A stretch of 50,237 nt of DNA from Phallus indusiatus (taxonomy: Eukaryota; Basidiomycota; Agaricomycetes; Phallales; Phallaceae), in the NCBI GenBank assembly GCA_027605045.1, contig JAQFWX010000194.1, positions 1 through 50,237 of the forward strand, written 5' to 3'. Shown here piece after piece: positions 19,628 through 30,847 of this stretch; position 1 is the first letter of the stretch, and the number at the start of each line of letters is the position of its first letter. Made by a program: the position numbers and the translations under genes. The notes below the pieces were generated by a model. It did not search any database and had not been told where the DNA came from. It worked only from the letters and a program-made list of their open reading frames with translations.

Positions 19628-22600
19628 TTAATCCATGGGCTGCATCATAGACTCGAACATCTCCACAATAGAATTAGCAGAATCAGCGGCGTTTGAATTC
19701 GAATCGAACATATTATTAGCGTCGTCCCTATTCCAATAGCTGGGAAGCATCGGCGGGTGCACGTAGCCAGGCATGGGAGATTGCTGCCCTTGCGGTAACA
19801 TCTGCGGCTGTATATACGACATCATCGTGACATCCTCATTAGGAAGCATCTGAGTATGATGATGATGCATATAGGAGTTTGATGATGATGATGCCGAAGC
19901 TGAAGCTGAAGCTGATGACGATGAGTTTGTCGTTGTTGTGTTTGTTGATGGTGAGGATGATGACAGGTCGGTGGCCGCCGAAGAAGGAAGCACCATAGGA
20001 GGATGGAAACCGGGTGGAACCACGTCATCGGGAATAGCCATAGGCGGATGCAACTTATCCCATGAATACAAGTTATCGTACCCATCGTACGACGAATAGA
20101 TAGATGAGAACGGTAAAGAATAGACTGAGAATGTAGGCGACGCTCCGGGTGATCTGCTACTGCTGTTTAGGGAAGTAGCTGAAGGAGGCGGATCAGTAGG
20201 CGGTGAAGAGCTTTCGTGAGAAGCAGAGGAAAGACGGCGACGCTTGTTGTTTCCTTCAATACTATAAGCCGAGGATTCCCCATTGATCGACGTCTGGATC
20301 GGTGGAAGGTCGGAGACGGATGAGGCGTATTGATAGAGATAGTCCGGATGATACGGTCCGGGGAAATAAGGAAAATTGCTTGTCGTTCCGTTGCCACCGC
20401 CATTACCAGCACCAACACCACTGCCATTACCACTACCGCTGCTATTAGAATTATCACCGTTAGTATTGTTGTTGTTGCTGCTAGAACCCGACGTCGATGT
20501 AGTTGTAGTATTAGCGCCACCGTTATTGCTGTTGCTGTTACCACCGCTTCTAATAATAATATTATTCGTCGTATCTTGATCTTGCATCATCGTAGAGCTC
20601 AACATCGTATCGTTCGCAATCGCACTATCTTTCGTACCGTAGTCCGCTCTTGAAGACGAACCGGTAGAAGTGGTAGACGTGTAGTCGTAAGAAAACTGCG
20701 GAGTCTTCTGTTCGTCTTGCGATTGTTCATCCTCAGTGACTGCAGCAGGCTGAGGGCTCGGAACGCGGGCGGGCGAAGTCCGCCGACTGGCACCGGGGCT
20801 AGCAGAGGGAATCTCAGAACTAGAACGAACCAAGCCAGCTCGTTTTAACTCGTGCCTTGATCGTTTACGAACAACATCCGACTTCATTGACAATGGACGA
20901 TTAGTCCCGTGAAGTTTGTAACTGAAAAAAAAAGAAGAGATTTCAGTTAACCTGTGTGCAGATTAAAACGACAAAAATACTTACTACAACCCACAACTGC
21001 ACAAACAAACAGAAAAAAAGGGACGGGAAAAGGTAAAGGCTTCACGAAACCTGTTCGGTAACCTTGAAGGGTGGATTTAAAACTTACGCATTGCAAACAG
21101 TTTTGCCTTCGTCGTCTTTCCGCCACAGAGGTGTTGCCGTCGTATGGCAGTTAAAGCATTTCGCTGCTACAAAGAAAAACAAGGGATCAGATGTTAAACA
21201 AAAAAACCAACAAGCTAATTTCACTATTATTACGTACCGCCGACTACTTCTGCATCAACCGAACGAGTATGGGAATGGTGTCCGCCACGGGTATTATCAC
21301 CGCTCTGAGTTCTCATAGTCTTGGGACGAGGTCGTTTATGCTAAAAAAAAAAAAACAAAACAAACCAATAAGTAAACGACATGCACATTAAACAAATACA
21401 AGCGGTTAAAAAGAATTCTTGCCAGTTTGCAGTAAAGACCACACGCATTGCAGTTCAATTCGTCATTCAATCCACGCCGCCACAAAGGAGTATGCGTAGC
21501 TCCGCAGTTCGAGCACTCGGTTTTGGTTCCAGCGGGTGTCGAAATAGGAATAACAGTCGCGCCTGGTGCATTTGACGGTCTGGTTGAAGTAGAAGTAGGT
21601 CCCGGTGCCGAACCGTTCGAAGAAGAGGAAGAAGAAGACGATGATGGTGCGGGAGGTGGAGGAGGTGGAGGAGGTGGAGGGTTGTTCATTAAAGCCATAG
21701 GGTTTAAAGTAGTCGCCTGCTGAACCTGAGCCTGGTTGTTATTTGAATTGGAAGAAACAGAAGATTGCCGTTGACGAGAATTGGTGGTGGTGGTGGATGA
21801 ACGTCTAGAAAGATAAGAAGGAGAAATGTAGGGAGAGGAGGAAGATGCAGATGATGATGATAATGAAGTTGATGATGATGAAGACTGTTGTTGTTGTTGC
21901 TGCTGCTGCTGTAATGCTATTGCGTTTTCTGCTACTGCCTGAGACATGACGCTGTTCTTGAGACTCGCTTCAGCAGCAAGTCGAGCATTCTCAGCCTCGA
22001 TCCATTTTGCCATTTCGAAGCTGTTGTCGAATACAGTCTTTGGCTCGGTAGGTTCCTGTTTGGCAGCGGCAGTAGCAGCGACAGTGGCAATAGCTTCAGT
22101 CTCAGTCTCGGTTTCAATTTCGGGTTCGAGTGCGTTTGGGTTCGGAGTCGTAGTCGTAGTAGTGTCGTTATTGTCGTTAGGAGAAGCAAGATCGGAAACG
22201 TTACTTTCTTTCATAGTTCGGTCGCTCTCGGCATTCGCAGCAGCAGCATTGAAGGCGTTGGCATTAGCTTCCTCTTCAGCAGCCTGAGACGCATCAATAG
22301 AAGCAAGAACTTGCTCCCAGCAGGTCGGACTCTCGCCGTCCACTTCCAAGAGCTCGTCCAGCGGTAGCTCGATTGTAGGTCTGGAAATACCCAGTCCTGA
22401 GCTGGGTGAAACTTCGTTAATGTATGTCATTGGAACATCTTCGCCGTAGGTCGAGCTGGTAGCGTAGGAAGGGGACGGGTAGAGGATTGCTGTAGGACCA
22501 AAGTTGTTGGAGAAGATGCTGGGAAGACGGACCGCAGCCTGCTGAGGGTGATATTGAGAAGTCGGGGAAGAAGAAGTTACAGTGTAATTGGGAGTAGTAG

Positions 22601-23550
22601 AAGCAGCCTCGGCCATGAGTTGATCTTCGTCATTATTAGAAGACCCATTAGTACCACCGTTCGAGAGCTGACCATTATTACTATTAATATTACTATTAGC
22701 CTCCTTTTGCGCCGTAGAAACATTGACATTTTTGGAGATGACACTGAGATTGACTTTCAGAGCCGGCTCCTTGAAAGTCGTTGTTTGCTGCTTTTTGCCT
22801 GAGGTGGCGGGGGAAGAAACTACGAGCTTGGACTTGGTACCATTGACGAGACCGTTTGAGTTTGAGCTCGGGGTGGCTGTCGCCACCGTGGGCGCGGTAG
22901 AGGTGGTCAAAGCTGCAGTCGTACCGTTGGTGGCTGTCGGCTGGGTGGGAGTAGGATTATCGAGGGAAAAAGTGAACTGCATGCGACGAATGCCACCCGA
23001 TTGTGCGGCACCTTCGCGGAGTCGCTCGATTTCTTCAGCACGGCGTCGCATCTTGTCGGAGGACTGGGTACGTTTATACCCTGGAGCACGAAGCTCTTCA
23101 ATATTCCTGGATGTATGTAAATGAGATTACGGGTTGAAGAGAGCCTTTGAAAAGGAGAGAGAATAAGAAGGGAAATGAGGACGAACTTTCCCTTTTCCCT
23201 GTCGAGCTTGTCACCCATGTTGCGGGAGAGTTTCTTGAATTCGCGCTTGGACTTTGCATTGTCTGACTCGACCATGATGTTATGGAGGTGCCAGAGGCGC
23301 CAGCTGAGGTTTTCAAGACGCTGACCCTGCTCGAGATGAGCAGCAACTTTGGTGCATACTTTCCATGTTTTGGTGAGAGAATCGCCGTCGTTCATGTTGT
23401 GAAAGGCGACAAAAGACTTGTTGCCCTGTTGGATAAGGAGAGCGGAATATATATAAAAATATATAAATCACGGCATGAATATGGGGATTTATAGCAGAAA
23501 AACAAAGGCAGCAGGCAACGTGCCTTGAACTTGAGAATGAAGGGCGCCAT
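19628..23550 (-). CDS. Two-finger GATA transcription factor with DUF1752-like N-terminus
   Basis: Nuclear DNA-binding regulator expected to bind GATA motifs. Exons: 23550-23524, 23425-23187, 23106-21423, 21340-21238, 21166-21088, 20996-20985, 20921-19628; all phases close, 1145 residues. Near residues 20-60 is the block LTKTWKVCTKVAAHLEQG and ENLSWRLWHLHN, matching the fungal DUF1752 element of GATA factors. Finger 1 (about 618-648) is CSNCGATHTPLWRRG then CNACGLYCKL; finger 2 (from about 686) is CFNCHTTATPLWRKDDEG, CNACGLYYKLHG and the basic tail KSDVVRKRSRHE. Between and after are long Ser, Asn, Gln, Pro and Thr runs. Introns 1 and 3 start with GC (GCACGT, GCAAGA); no GT donor preserves frame there. 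A 12-nt exon encodes CGLY of finger 2. Nitrogen, iron or fruiting-body regulators all have this architecture; which one is not decided. Confidence 0.88.
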
Positions 23551-24791
23551 TGGGAGGGGGTTAATGGATTATGAAAAGCAGCGTCTTGAAAAAAGAATCA
23601 GCAGTAGCACGAAAAGAGGGAGACTCTGAAAGAATAAAAACGTAAAATCGATGGTTGAGAGAGAACGAAAAGGATGGTGGTGACGGAGGAGGAAACCAAA
23701 AAAAAAGAAAAAAACTCTCAAAGAAAATAATATTTGGGCCTCGAGTTATGTTCCGAAGTGGGAATCTCCGGCGCTTCTTTTGCACTGCACAGCACGTTGC
23801 AATTCAGGCTCGAGCCAATTCGAAAGAATGATGACTAATTTACGCGGCAAAAATTATGGCAAAAAAATTATAATATATATATCCCGCAAAATTAATTCGA
23901 TACTTGTCCTTTTTTTAATTTACACACCAGCGAGGATGCGGTCACGGGGTCGCATCGAGATACTCGACAGTGTCCAATTCCCGCACCGAATTTTCCGACC
24001 TTTTGGTTGTGTTTTAACACGTTCCCCGGCCATGCAATTTGTCCCATCATTCCTGCAATAATCTACATTCTGTGTCAAAGATTTCTTTGTCCATTCCCGG
24101 CATATGCAGGAAAGTCAGTTCAGTTTTATGCAGGGACACCCATGAATCTTATCTATTTCGCTTCCCAGAGGAGGAAACAACAACTCTGTCCAAAAGATGA
24201 TCGACCACGTTGTACATATTCCAAACGGCTAGCCAGGTCAAGCCTCTTGTTATTCGATCAATTCAGTCCCCTCGCACCACCCCTCTTTCCCCCTTCACGA
24301 CTGACCCCCAAATGTTCTTCTGTCAGGCGCGGTGGGAATTCACCCGGTCACTCGCGAGAGTGTCGCGACGTCTAAATTTGAAATCACTTCATATAGCGAA
24401 CACCCCCTCCCCCACCTCGACTACTATCCCCATCAAAAATATGTCATGATCGTTGTGCTATTGTATTCCTTGCGAACACTCGGAAGTCTGCCACTTTCGT
24501 AAATATTAAAACCGGTTTATATAAATATATATGTCTTCGCACCTTATTGAAATGCTCTCTTTTCTTTAAGAAGCTCTTGGTGATATTATTATTATTGTTG
24601 GTGTTGTTGTATTCAAATTAAGCCAACACCAGATTTAATTCAGCTAGTTATTCGAAGCACCCTTTTGAACGGCTCACACTGGCACAATGATCTTTCCTGG
24701 AGAGGTGCCTTTACCTCATGGCAAAAGTCTGAGGGAGATATGGATAAACTCACCATGCGTGCGTGCGGGGTAGAAACCTTGTTCGAGTGCA

Positions 24792-24815
24792 CATATCATA
24801 TCATATCATACCATA
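24792..24815. repeat. CATAT pentamer microsatellite
   Basis: Tandem catat/atcat units, the same motif as near 5123-5145. Confidence 0.7.
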
Positions 24816-27052
24816 CATGCATATCAATAGAACTGGTCCGTAGTATCAAAAAAAACAAAAACAAAAACAAACCGTAATGGCAGAAATCCAACGAGCCTTG
24901 CGTAAAATCCGTTATCAGTTTCATGCACGCCATATGTTTTACCACGGTCTGGATATCTCTTTCCTTGTAAGGGAGTAAGCGTGCGTGAACTGACCAGTGG
25001 CGATCTCCCTCCATGACCGACTACCCGAGTATGTATGCATCTCAAATCGTCGTTCTTCTCAGGTTAGAAGCAGAAAGGGCACTAAACTAATACATTATAA
25101 ACAAAATGGTTGACTGACCCGGACTAAACCTGATATTGATGGCTGATACATTATACGTATACGGTATGCAGTGCACTGCCTTCTTCAAAAGCCGAAGGGA
25201 AAAACTCAAAGCCACAGTTATATTAAATTCACGTGCATATTCTCATACTATATGCAAAAGCAACCAGCCAGCCAACCAATTGATTGCGCCAGCTGCGAAG
25301 CTTACCTATGATAGGTCACTGACAGAAGGGGTCTAGTCCCCGAATCGCTGTGCGTGTCAGCGTGTGTGCCGCCGGTGAGTCATTCATAGTAATGTAAGTA
25401 GTCATCACTGATCACTGGGTGTTGGATCGCCAGCACGGATGGATCAAAGCCTTCGCGCGTCCATGCATGCATATGGCGAATCCACCATTATCTAGGCACT
25501 ATCGTTTCAATCCACGAGAAAAGAAGATGATGACCTTCGTAGTTTCATGAAATAATTCCGAGGTGATAGATGCCACAGAGGGAGAGAGGGGGGGAAAGAG
25601 AAGGGAAAGAAGAAGAGAAAAAGAACTTCGTTTTCTTAAATTAAACGGTGCATGCCAGGGTCCATTATCATTACCACAAACTGACCAAGGTTATCAGCGA
25701 AGCCGGTCGGTGGTTGAGTTTCGAAAGCTGGCCTCTAGTCTATAACGGGTAAACCGTGTCTGGCAAAACATAACAACAACAAGGTTTGTTTGAGGCGTTG
25801 TGGTTCAGGCATGGTGATGACAGACGCATGCATGCCAAAAAGAAGTGCGGGGTAAAGGGATCGATCGCATCATCATCATACTTCATCCTATAGTTTTGCA
25901 CGCACTAGAATAATGGAATAATGATACACACCTCAAGTGCGTGTTTTTATTTAAAAAAGAAGGTTTTGCTCGGCATTGGAGATTGACACAGAAATGCCGG
26001 CGGGGGGTACTATTGGCTTCGAGATTCGTTTTGTAATCTCGGAGAATGTTACAGTCCTACCCCTTAAAAGGGAAGACGTCAATTTTTTGGAAAATCGGAA
26101 GTTTGCGTACAAAACGTGGAGGACCCGTGGTCGAAACTTAACAACAACAACAATCGAACGTGAACATTTTCAAAGATCCCTATCTCGCAGCATTCCTCGA
26201 AACGAAAAAGGAAGAGACCTCGATTTCGCTAGCACTAGACCTTAATTGAATTTAGTATCATGCATACACTCCCTCGATTTTTTCTGATGATGATTCTGGA
26301 ACCCTAAACATTTTCAATAAGCATTAGTAAACTTGAATCTTGAAAACCGCAAGAAAGCAATGTTGTTTGCATGCCAGATTACCTTTAAAGGATCGCAGCG
26401 TTTCATGGTTCTCAATCTCAGCTTCTTCTCCATAGCCACTAGTATGTAGTTGAAGAAGAAGCAAATGATGGACATGGACAAGTTCTAAACTTGAGTGTAT
26501 GTTCTGACTGGCAACCGATACCCACTAATAACAAACTAACGTCATAGAACTCAGGGCCTTCCCCAAAAATAACATCCCGATAAAGCAAAGATTAAAATTA
26601 ATCGAAACAAAAACCTTGTCGGATGCGAAACGAGAAACGAAAACAAGCAAGTCATGTAAATTTTAATCTGACGAGTCTGACTAACACACACACATACAAT
26701 CGCTTGTCCCTTTCGGGAATCGGCAGCTTATATTAGAATGCGAGAATTACTGAATCCGATGTTCAAGACTCGCGAGCGAGAGAAGGTACCTTCCGTTCCT
26801 CGAAATACTCAGCTATTCAGTGAATTCTAAATTCTGAATTCAATAAATGATCAATGACCACACACAAGTGTTTTTTCCTTTCTTCTAAAATTCCGAGATT
26901 TTCATTGCGAGTTACGGAGTTCTCATGAAATTTGATGTGGGGAGAGAGTGAGAGAGACTCACAGAAAAAGAAGAACAGGAAGTCTGGCAGTCTGGCACGA
27001 AACAGCTTAATTAACGCGTTGTAGACCGCTATGTGCGCTCCAAATGCTCCAA

Positions 27053-27102
27053 TTCGTCAATTCGTCATTTCGTCATTTCGTCATTTCGTCATTTCGTCAT
27101 TC
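27053..27102. repeat. 8-bp tandem repeat, unit CGTCATTT
   Basis: About six copies, the first slightly diverged (cgtcaatt), the next four to five exact. The core TCATTTCGTCA looks like overlapping CRE/AP-1-like half sites (CGTCA), which might give binding-site clustering; that is inference. Confidence 0.8.
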
Positions 27103-29092
27103 ATTCCGATCCGCTTAAATAGAAATTCAAATTTTATTTTTAGAAGCGCAAGTTTTTTAGGTCACCGATGTGTCACATCTTTTTTTTAATTTAAATCTGG
27201 TAGTGGTGCCTTGAACCTTGTTTTTTCATTTGCATTTGCGGCGCGCTCACGTAAACCACACAGGGCAAAGAAAGAAGTAAGCCTGAGATTTAGAGAAGGG
27301 GTGTGCGCCCAAATGCAGAAAAATTAGGAAACAAGAAACCCACACACATTTGTTCTCAAGTCTTTCGGCTATTTTTTAGCTGGAAATCTCCATCATAGAC
27401 TGATATTCTTTCTCCTTACAGTCATCATCATCGCTTTTGGTTTCTTTTTCTTCACCAACAAGTACTATCACCGAGTTTTGAATTTTGGTTGCGTGGTACC
27501 ACTGACAACTCGCACGTGCGACTGCGATTTTCAATGCCGTCGGTTCAATTCGTTTTCCAAGATAGCCTCTAAAAACGTGGACACTGCCAGAGAGTCGAGA
27601 CGTGGTAAAAAGACACCAAGTTAACTTCCCGTGTTGAATTCTGATTGGCTGTTTTGAGCTCTGCTTCGATAATACCTTCAATATCTTCGTGGGTTCCTGG
27701 TACGTATGTATTACTGATAGTGGCACCCCGTGATGCCGCGCCACTGAGGTTGCACCTTGGGTAGAATACATACCTTACCGTCTCCGTTGGCGAACGGCCG
27801 TCAAATGAATATATATGACGTTGGAGTGTCGAGGTTCGGTGTTAAGGTATGCATAATATAAACTGTGATATTATATTATATTGTGGACATACTCTTTCTT
27901 CTTGATACAAATTAGAATTGGATTAGATAGTACAAACATAGTATCCATTATATAAAGTCACCCATAAGTTATAACTGTCAACAACCAGAGGCCCTTGCAA
28001 GTGCGTGCCAGATCCTTGTGTGACGTTCGGGTCCACTAGAACCAGTAATCATGATTGGAAATGTGTAACTCGTTTACAGTTAACTTCGGACATCTGAATG
28101 GAATTGCCAGAAAATGATAATCTGTCACGGCAACGAAAGAGTTTAAACGATATCCATTTATAGTCATGTGCAGACCACACGCTTATACTCCGACGTACAT
28201 ATTCATCAGCACTGCAAGTTGATAGGGTTGCAAACCACCACCTACTACATACATCAATCTTCAATAATAACGTCACTACGATTCTTGCGTAATGAATCAT
28301 ATACATACCTCGCAGTCTGCTTTGACTATGATCCAGGTAAGCCCGGTAACTTATGATTGAAAAAGAGACGGATCAGTCAAAGCATTGAAAGAGACGAAGG
28401 GCGGTTTACGACACATGTATGTATGATGGGTACTGTATCCGCAAGGGCCAAGAAAAGAACCAAACTTATGGGACAGGAAAAAGGAGTTTACCTTTATCGT
28501 GGACATTTTTTTAGATTTCAAGGTCGGCCTTTGCAACCGTCGCTCGTCGCCAAGAAATCCCAGCTGACACATGGTCTGTAGTGCTGGGATCCAGGTCGTC
28601 TCGTCCGAAAAGCATCGTGTAAACAGGTACTGAAAAAAGTTGTAACTCGTGGTGATCGAACGGAGTGGCGAAAGAAATGATGATAACGTAAGTCGCAAAT
28701 TCCTTTTCCCCAGACCTTTGACGGCATACATCGTGTTGCTTGTCATCATGTATAACGCTCCAGCTTATTCAGAGCAGCAAAAGAAAAGAGAGCCGAGCAA
28801 TAAGCAGATTCGGAAAAGGTAGCCGATATGATAGATGACTTGCTTTGAAAACGTTTACACTTCGTCGGTTTTGCATATCGAAGCTTCCCAGTATGGACTC
28901 CAAGGAAATGCGCCGGAAGATGTATCTTCCTCTGCTACAAGGGCGATTCTAAACCAGGCGCCAACAAGGTACGTCTTGAATGTACGCGTGATCTTCGACA
29001 AGCTCGTCCATAAAAATGATAGTGGAGTCACGGCCTAACCAAGTCGATACGTTTCCGGAGGCCATTCACCGGTGACTAGTCTTAGTGACTTG

Positions 29093-29539
29093 CTACAAAG
29101 TAGCCTGTTTGGCAAGCACAGAATGTGCAAAATCGCGAACGAGTCTCTTCTTGTAACGTGACCTTCGAAATACTGAAATAACTACAGGATGATCGGTTGC
29201 ACTTCGGAAGGATTGTAATGCATTCGCAATAGAGGTCTGCAATGCCACTGCATCGTCGGTGTCGGAGCATTTGATGACAACCGGAAAGTTAAAAGAAGCT
29301 TCATAGTAAGCTAGAGTTAATCCATGCTGGTCAGTTTGTTTGCCGATATTCAGGAGGTTTTGGAAGTCTTGTCCCAGTCTCCATCTGGCCGCTTTGGTCT
29401 TGGTATTGCTCAATCCAAGAAATTTGAAATCCAAGGTCGCAGCCGTATGGCTCCGAGATTCCCAAGTACCCATGTCCAAATCTAAAAGTTGTTGAAAAAC
29501 CCTTGGCTGTAAGAGAAGCTGTAGCTCTGATAGCAACAT
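29093..29539 (-). CDS. Hypothetical protein, 148 codons (weak)
   Basis: Not recognised. An uninterrupted frame on the minus strand with coding-like composition and no low-complexity runs; segments such as DFKFLGLSNTKTKAARW and TLAYYEASFNFPVVIKC look protein-like. Possible splice borders exist at its 5' end, so the start at 29539 may not be the true one. It ends HSVLAKQATL. No domain and no neighbour informs a role; it could be chance or a decayed gene. Confidence 0.25.
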   Translation of the reverse strand: MLLSELQLLLQPRVFQQLLDLDMGTWESRSHTAATLDFKFLGLSNTKTKAARWRLGQDFQNLLNIGKQTDQHGLTLAYYEASFNFPVVIKCSDTDDAVALQTSIANALQSFRSATDHPVVISVFRRSRYKKRLVRDFAHSVLAKQATL

Positions 29540-30847
29540 TGCGGAAGATGGCAGCGTGATCCAAATCGATCTCCATCATCGAAAGTATTATGTAAGTGTG
29601 ATGTTCCTAGGGCTCGAAGGTCCAGGCATAATGAATACGTGTGCTGGATTCCATTCATTATTTCTCCTTGATGACAGTGAGACAATTATGATCTTGTGAA
29701 GGACGCCATCCCTGACCTTCTTCCTAGAATGTGTCTGATAACATTGTCAATAAGTATACCGGATAATGAATATCACGGAACGACCCAAGAATGCTCAAGC
29801 TTCTCAAGTCTTACCTTCTTGCATGAAGAAGCAGCTTTCCTTTGTTATTTGGTGCGCCGAGGGAGTGATAAAAAAGGAGCAAATTCCCAAACTTAAAAAT
29901 CGGTCATCAAGAATTTGAATTTGATTTTGTGAAATGGATCGGTCCGAAAACGAATTCGTTCTTAGGAAAAATGCCCTTGTCAACATATTCAATTTAAGTA
30001 ACTCAAAAGAAAGACCTTGACTCATCATATACTTATACGTATAGTACGTATGCAACTAGCTTCTGGTTCTTTCGGATATGAAATGAATGTGTCAAAATCT
30101 TCTTCTTTACAACTGGTGTTTTCCTTTGAAGCGTTAGCGAAGAACGTCCTAACGATCTTTATTTGAGTGGCGCGACGATTCTCCGAAATTCGAAGGCTGC
30201 GAATTTGGACATTTGCAAGGCACGTTTTCCTTGCTTCTTCGTTCTCGCTAATTGTGTGTCACCTCTATGAGCTGTAAACCTTGGCTGTACAATTTAGTGA
30301 TTCTTGAATAAGTTCACAAACTTGTTACCGTAAGACCTCGTAAGACCGTAATAGTGGCTGTGTTAATAGATTCCAAGGCTTCCAGCGAGCGGAGAGTTAG
30401 CAGGTCTTTGTGTGATGAAGTGCCTAGTTTGGAAGGCGTAGTCGCTGAGGGGAAGGAACTTTTTGATTCTGCACATCCGTTTTGATGACTTCGGACTCCA
30501 CGTCAGTAGTCAAAGCTGTTGTTTGAATACACGTTTTCTCCGATAAAACTGCACCGCAGGTCTGATGTGTTCAAGTGTTCACGTAGATCGAAAGAAATAA
30601 CGGAGGCCGATGATCATTACAGTGGGTATAAAGACGAAATACATGAAGAAAGACAGTAAAGCTGGAAACCTGGCGTTGGGGAAAATTGCCTTGTAGTGAA
30701 CAAGATAAACTTGAGCTTGGGGGAGAGCTGTTCCTTGGCGGATGACGTAAGCGTTGAACCCACCCCTCGAAAACGACGCAGCGCGCCCTGCGCATTTGAC
30801 TGTGAACAAAACCCTAATGCTACATCGAAAAGTCTGAAGGATCTTTT

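Larger units (their letters stand above)
23551..30847. other. 7.3-kb gene-poor interval
   Basis: Upstream of both the GATA gene (minus) and the P4-ATPase gene (plus). No domain recognised on either strand. Open frames without family signature include minus 27376-27771 (131 codons, acidic end), minus 28351-28749 (132 codons) and minus 29093-29539 (148 codons). Features seen: CATAT microsatellite (24792-24815), a purine-rich patch (25570-25630) and an 8-bp tandem array (27053-27102). The large size may reflect extended regulatory DNA of the GATA gene or decayed sequence. Confidence 0.45.

Noticed and set aside
27376..27771. 131-codon minus-strand frame with an acidic end
   Set aside because: No recognisable domain or splice structure; kept only as a note in the gap description.
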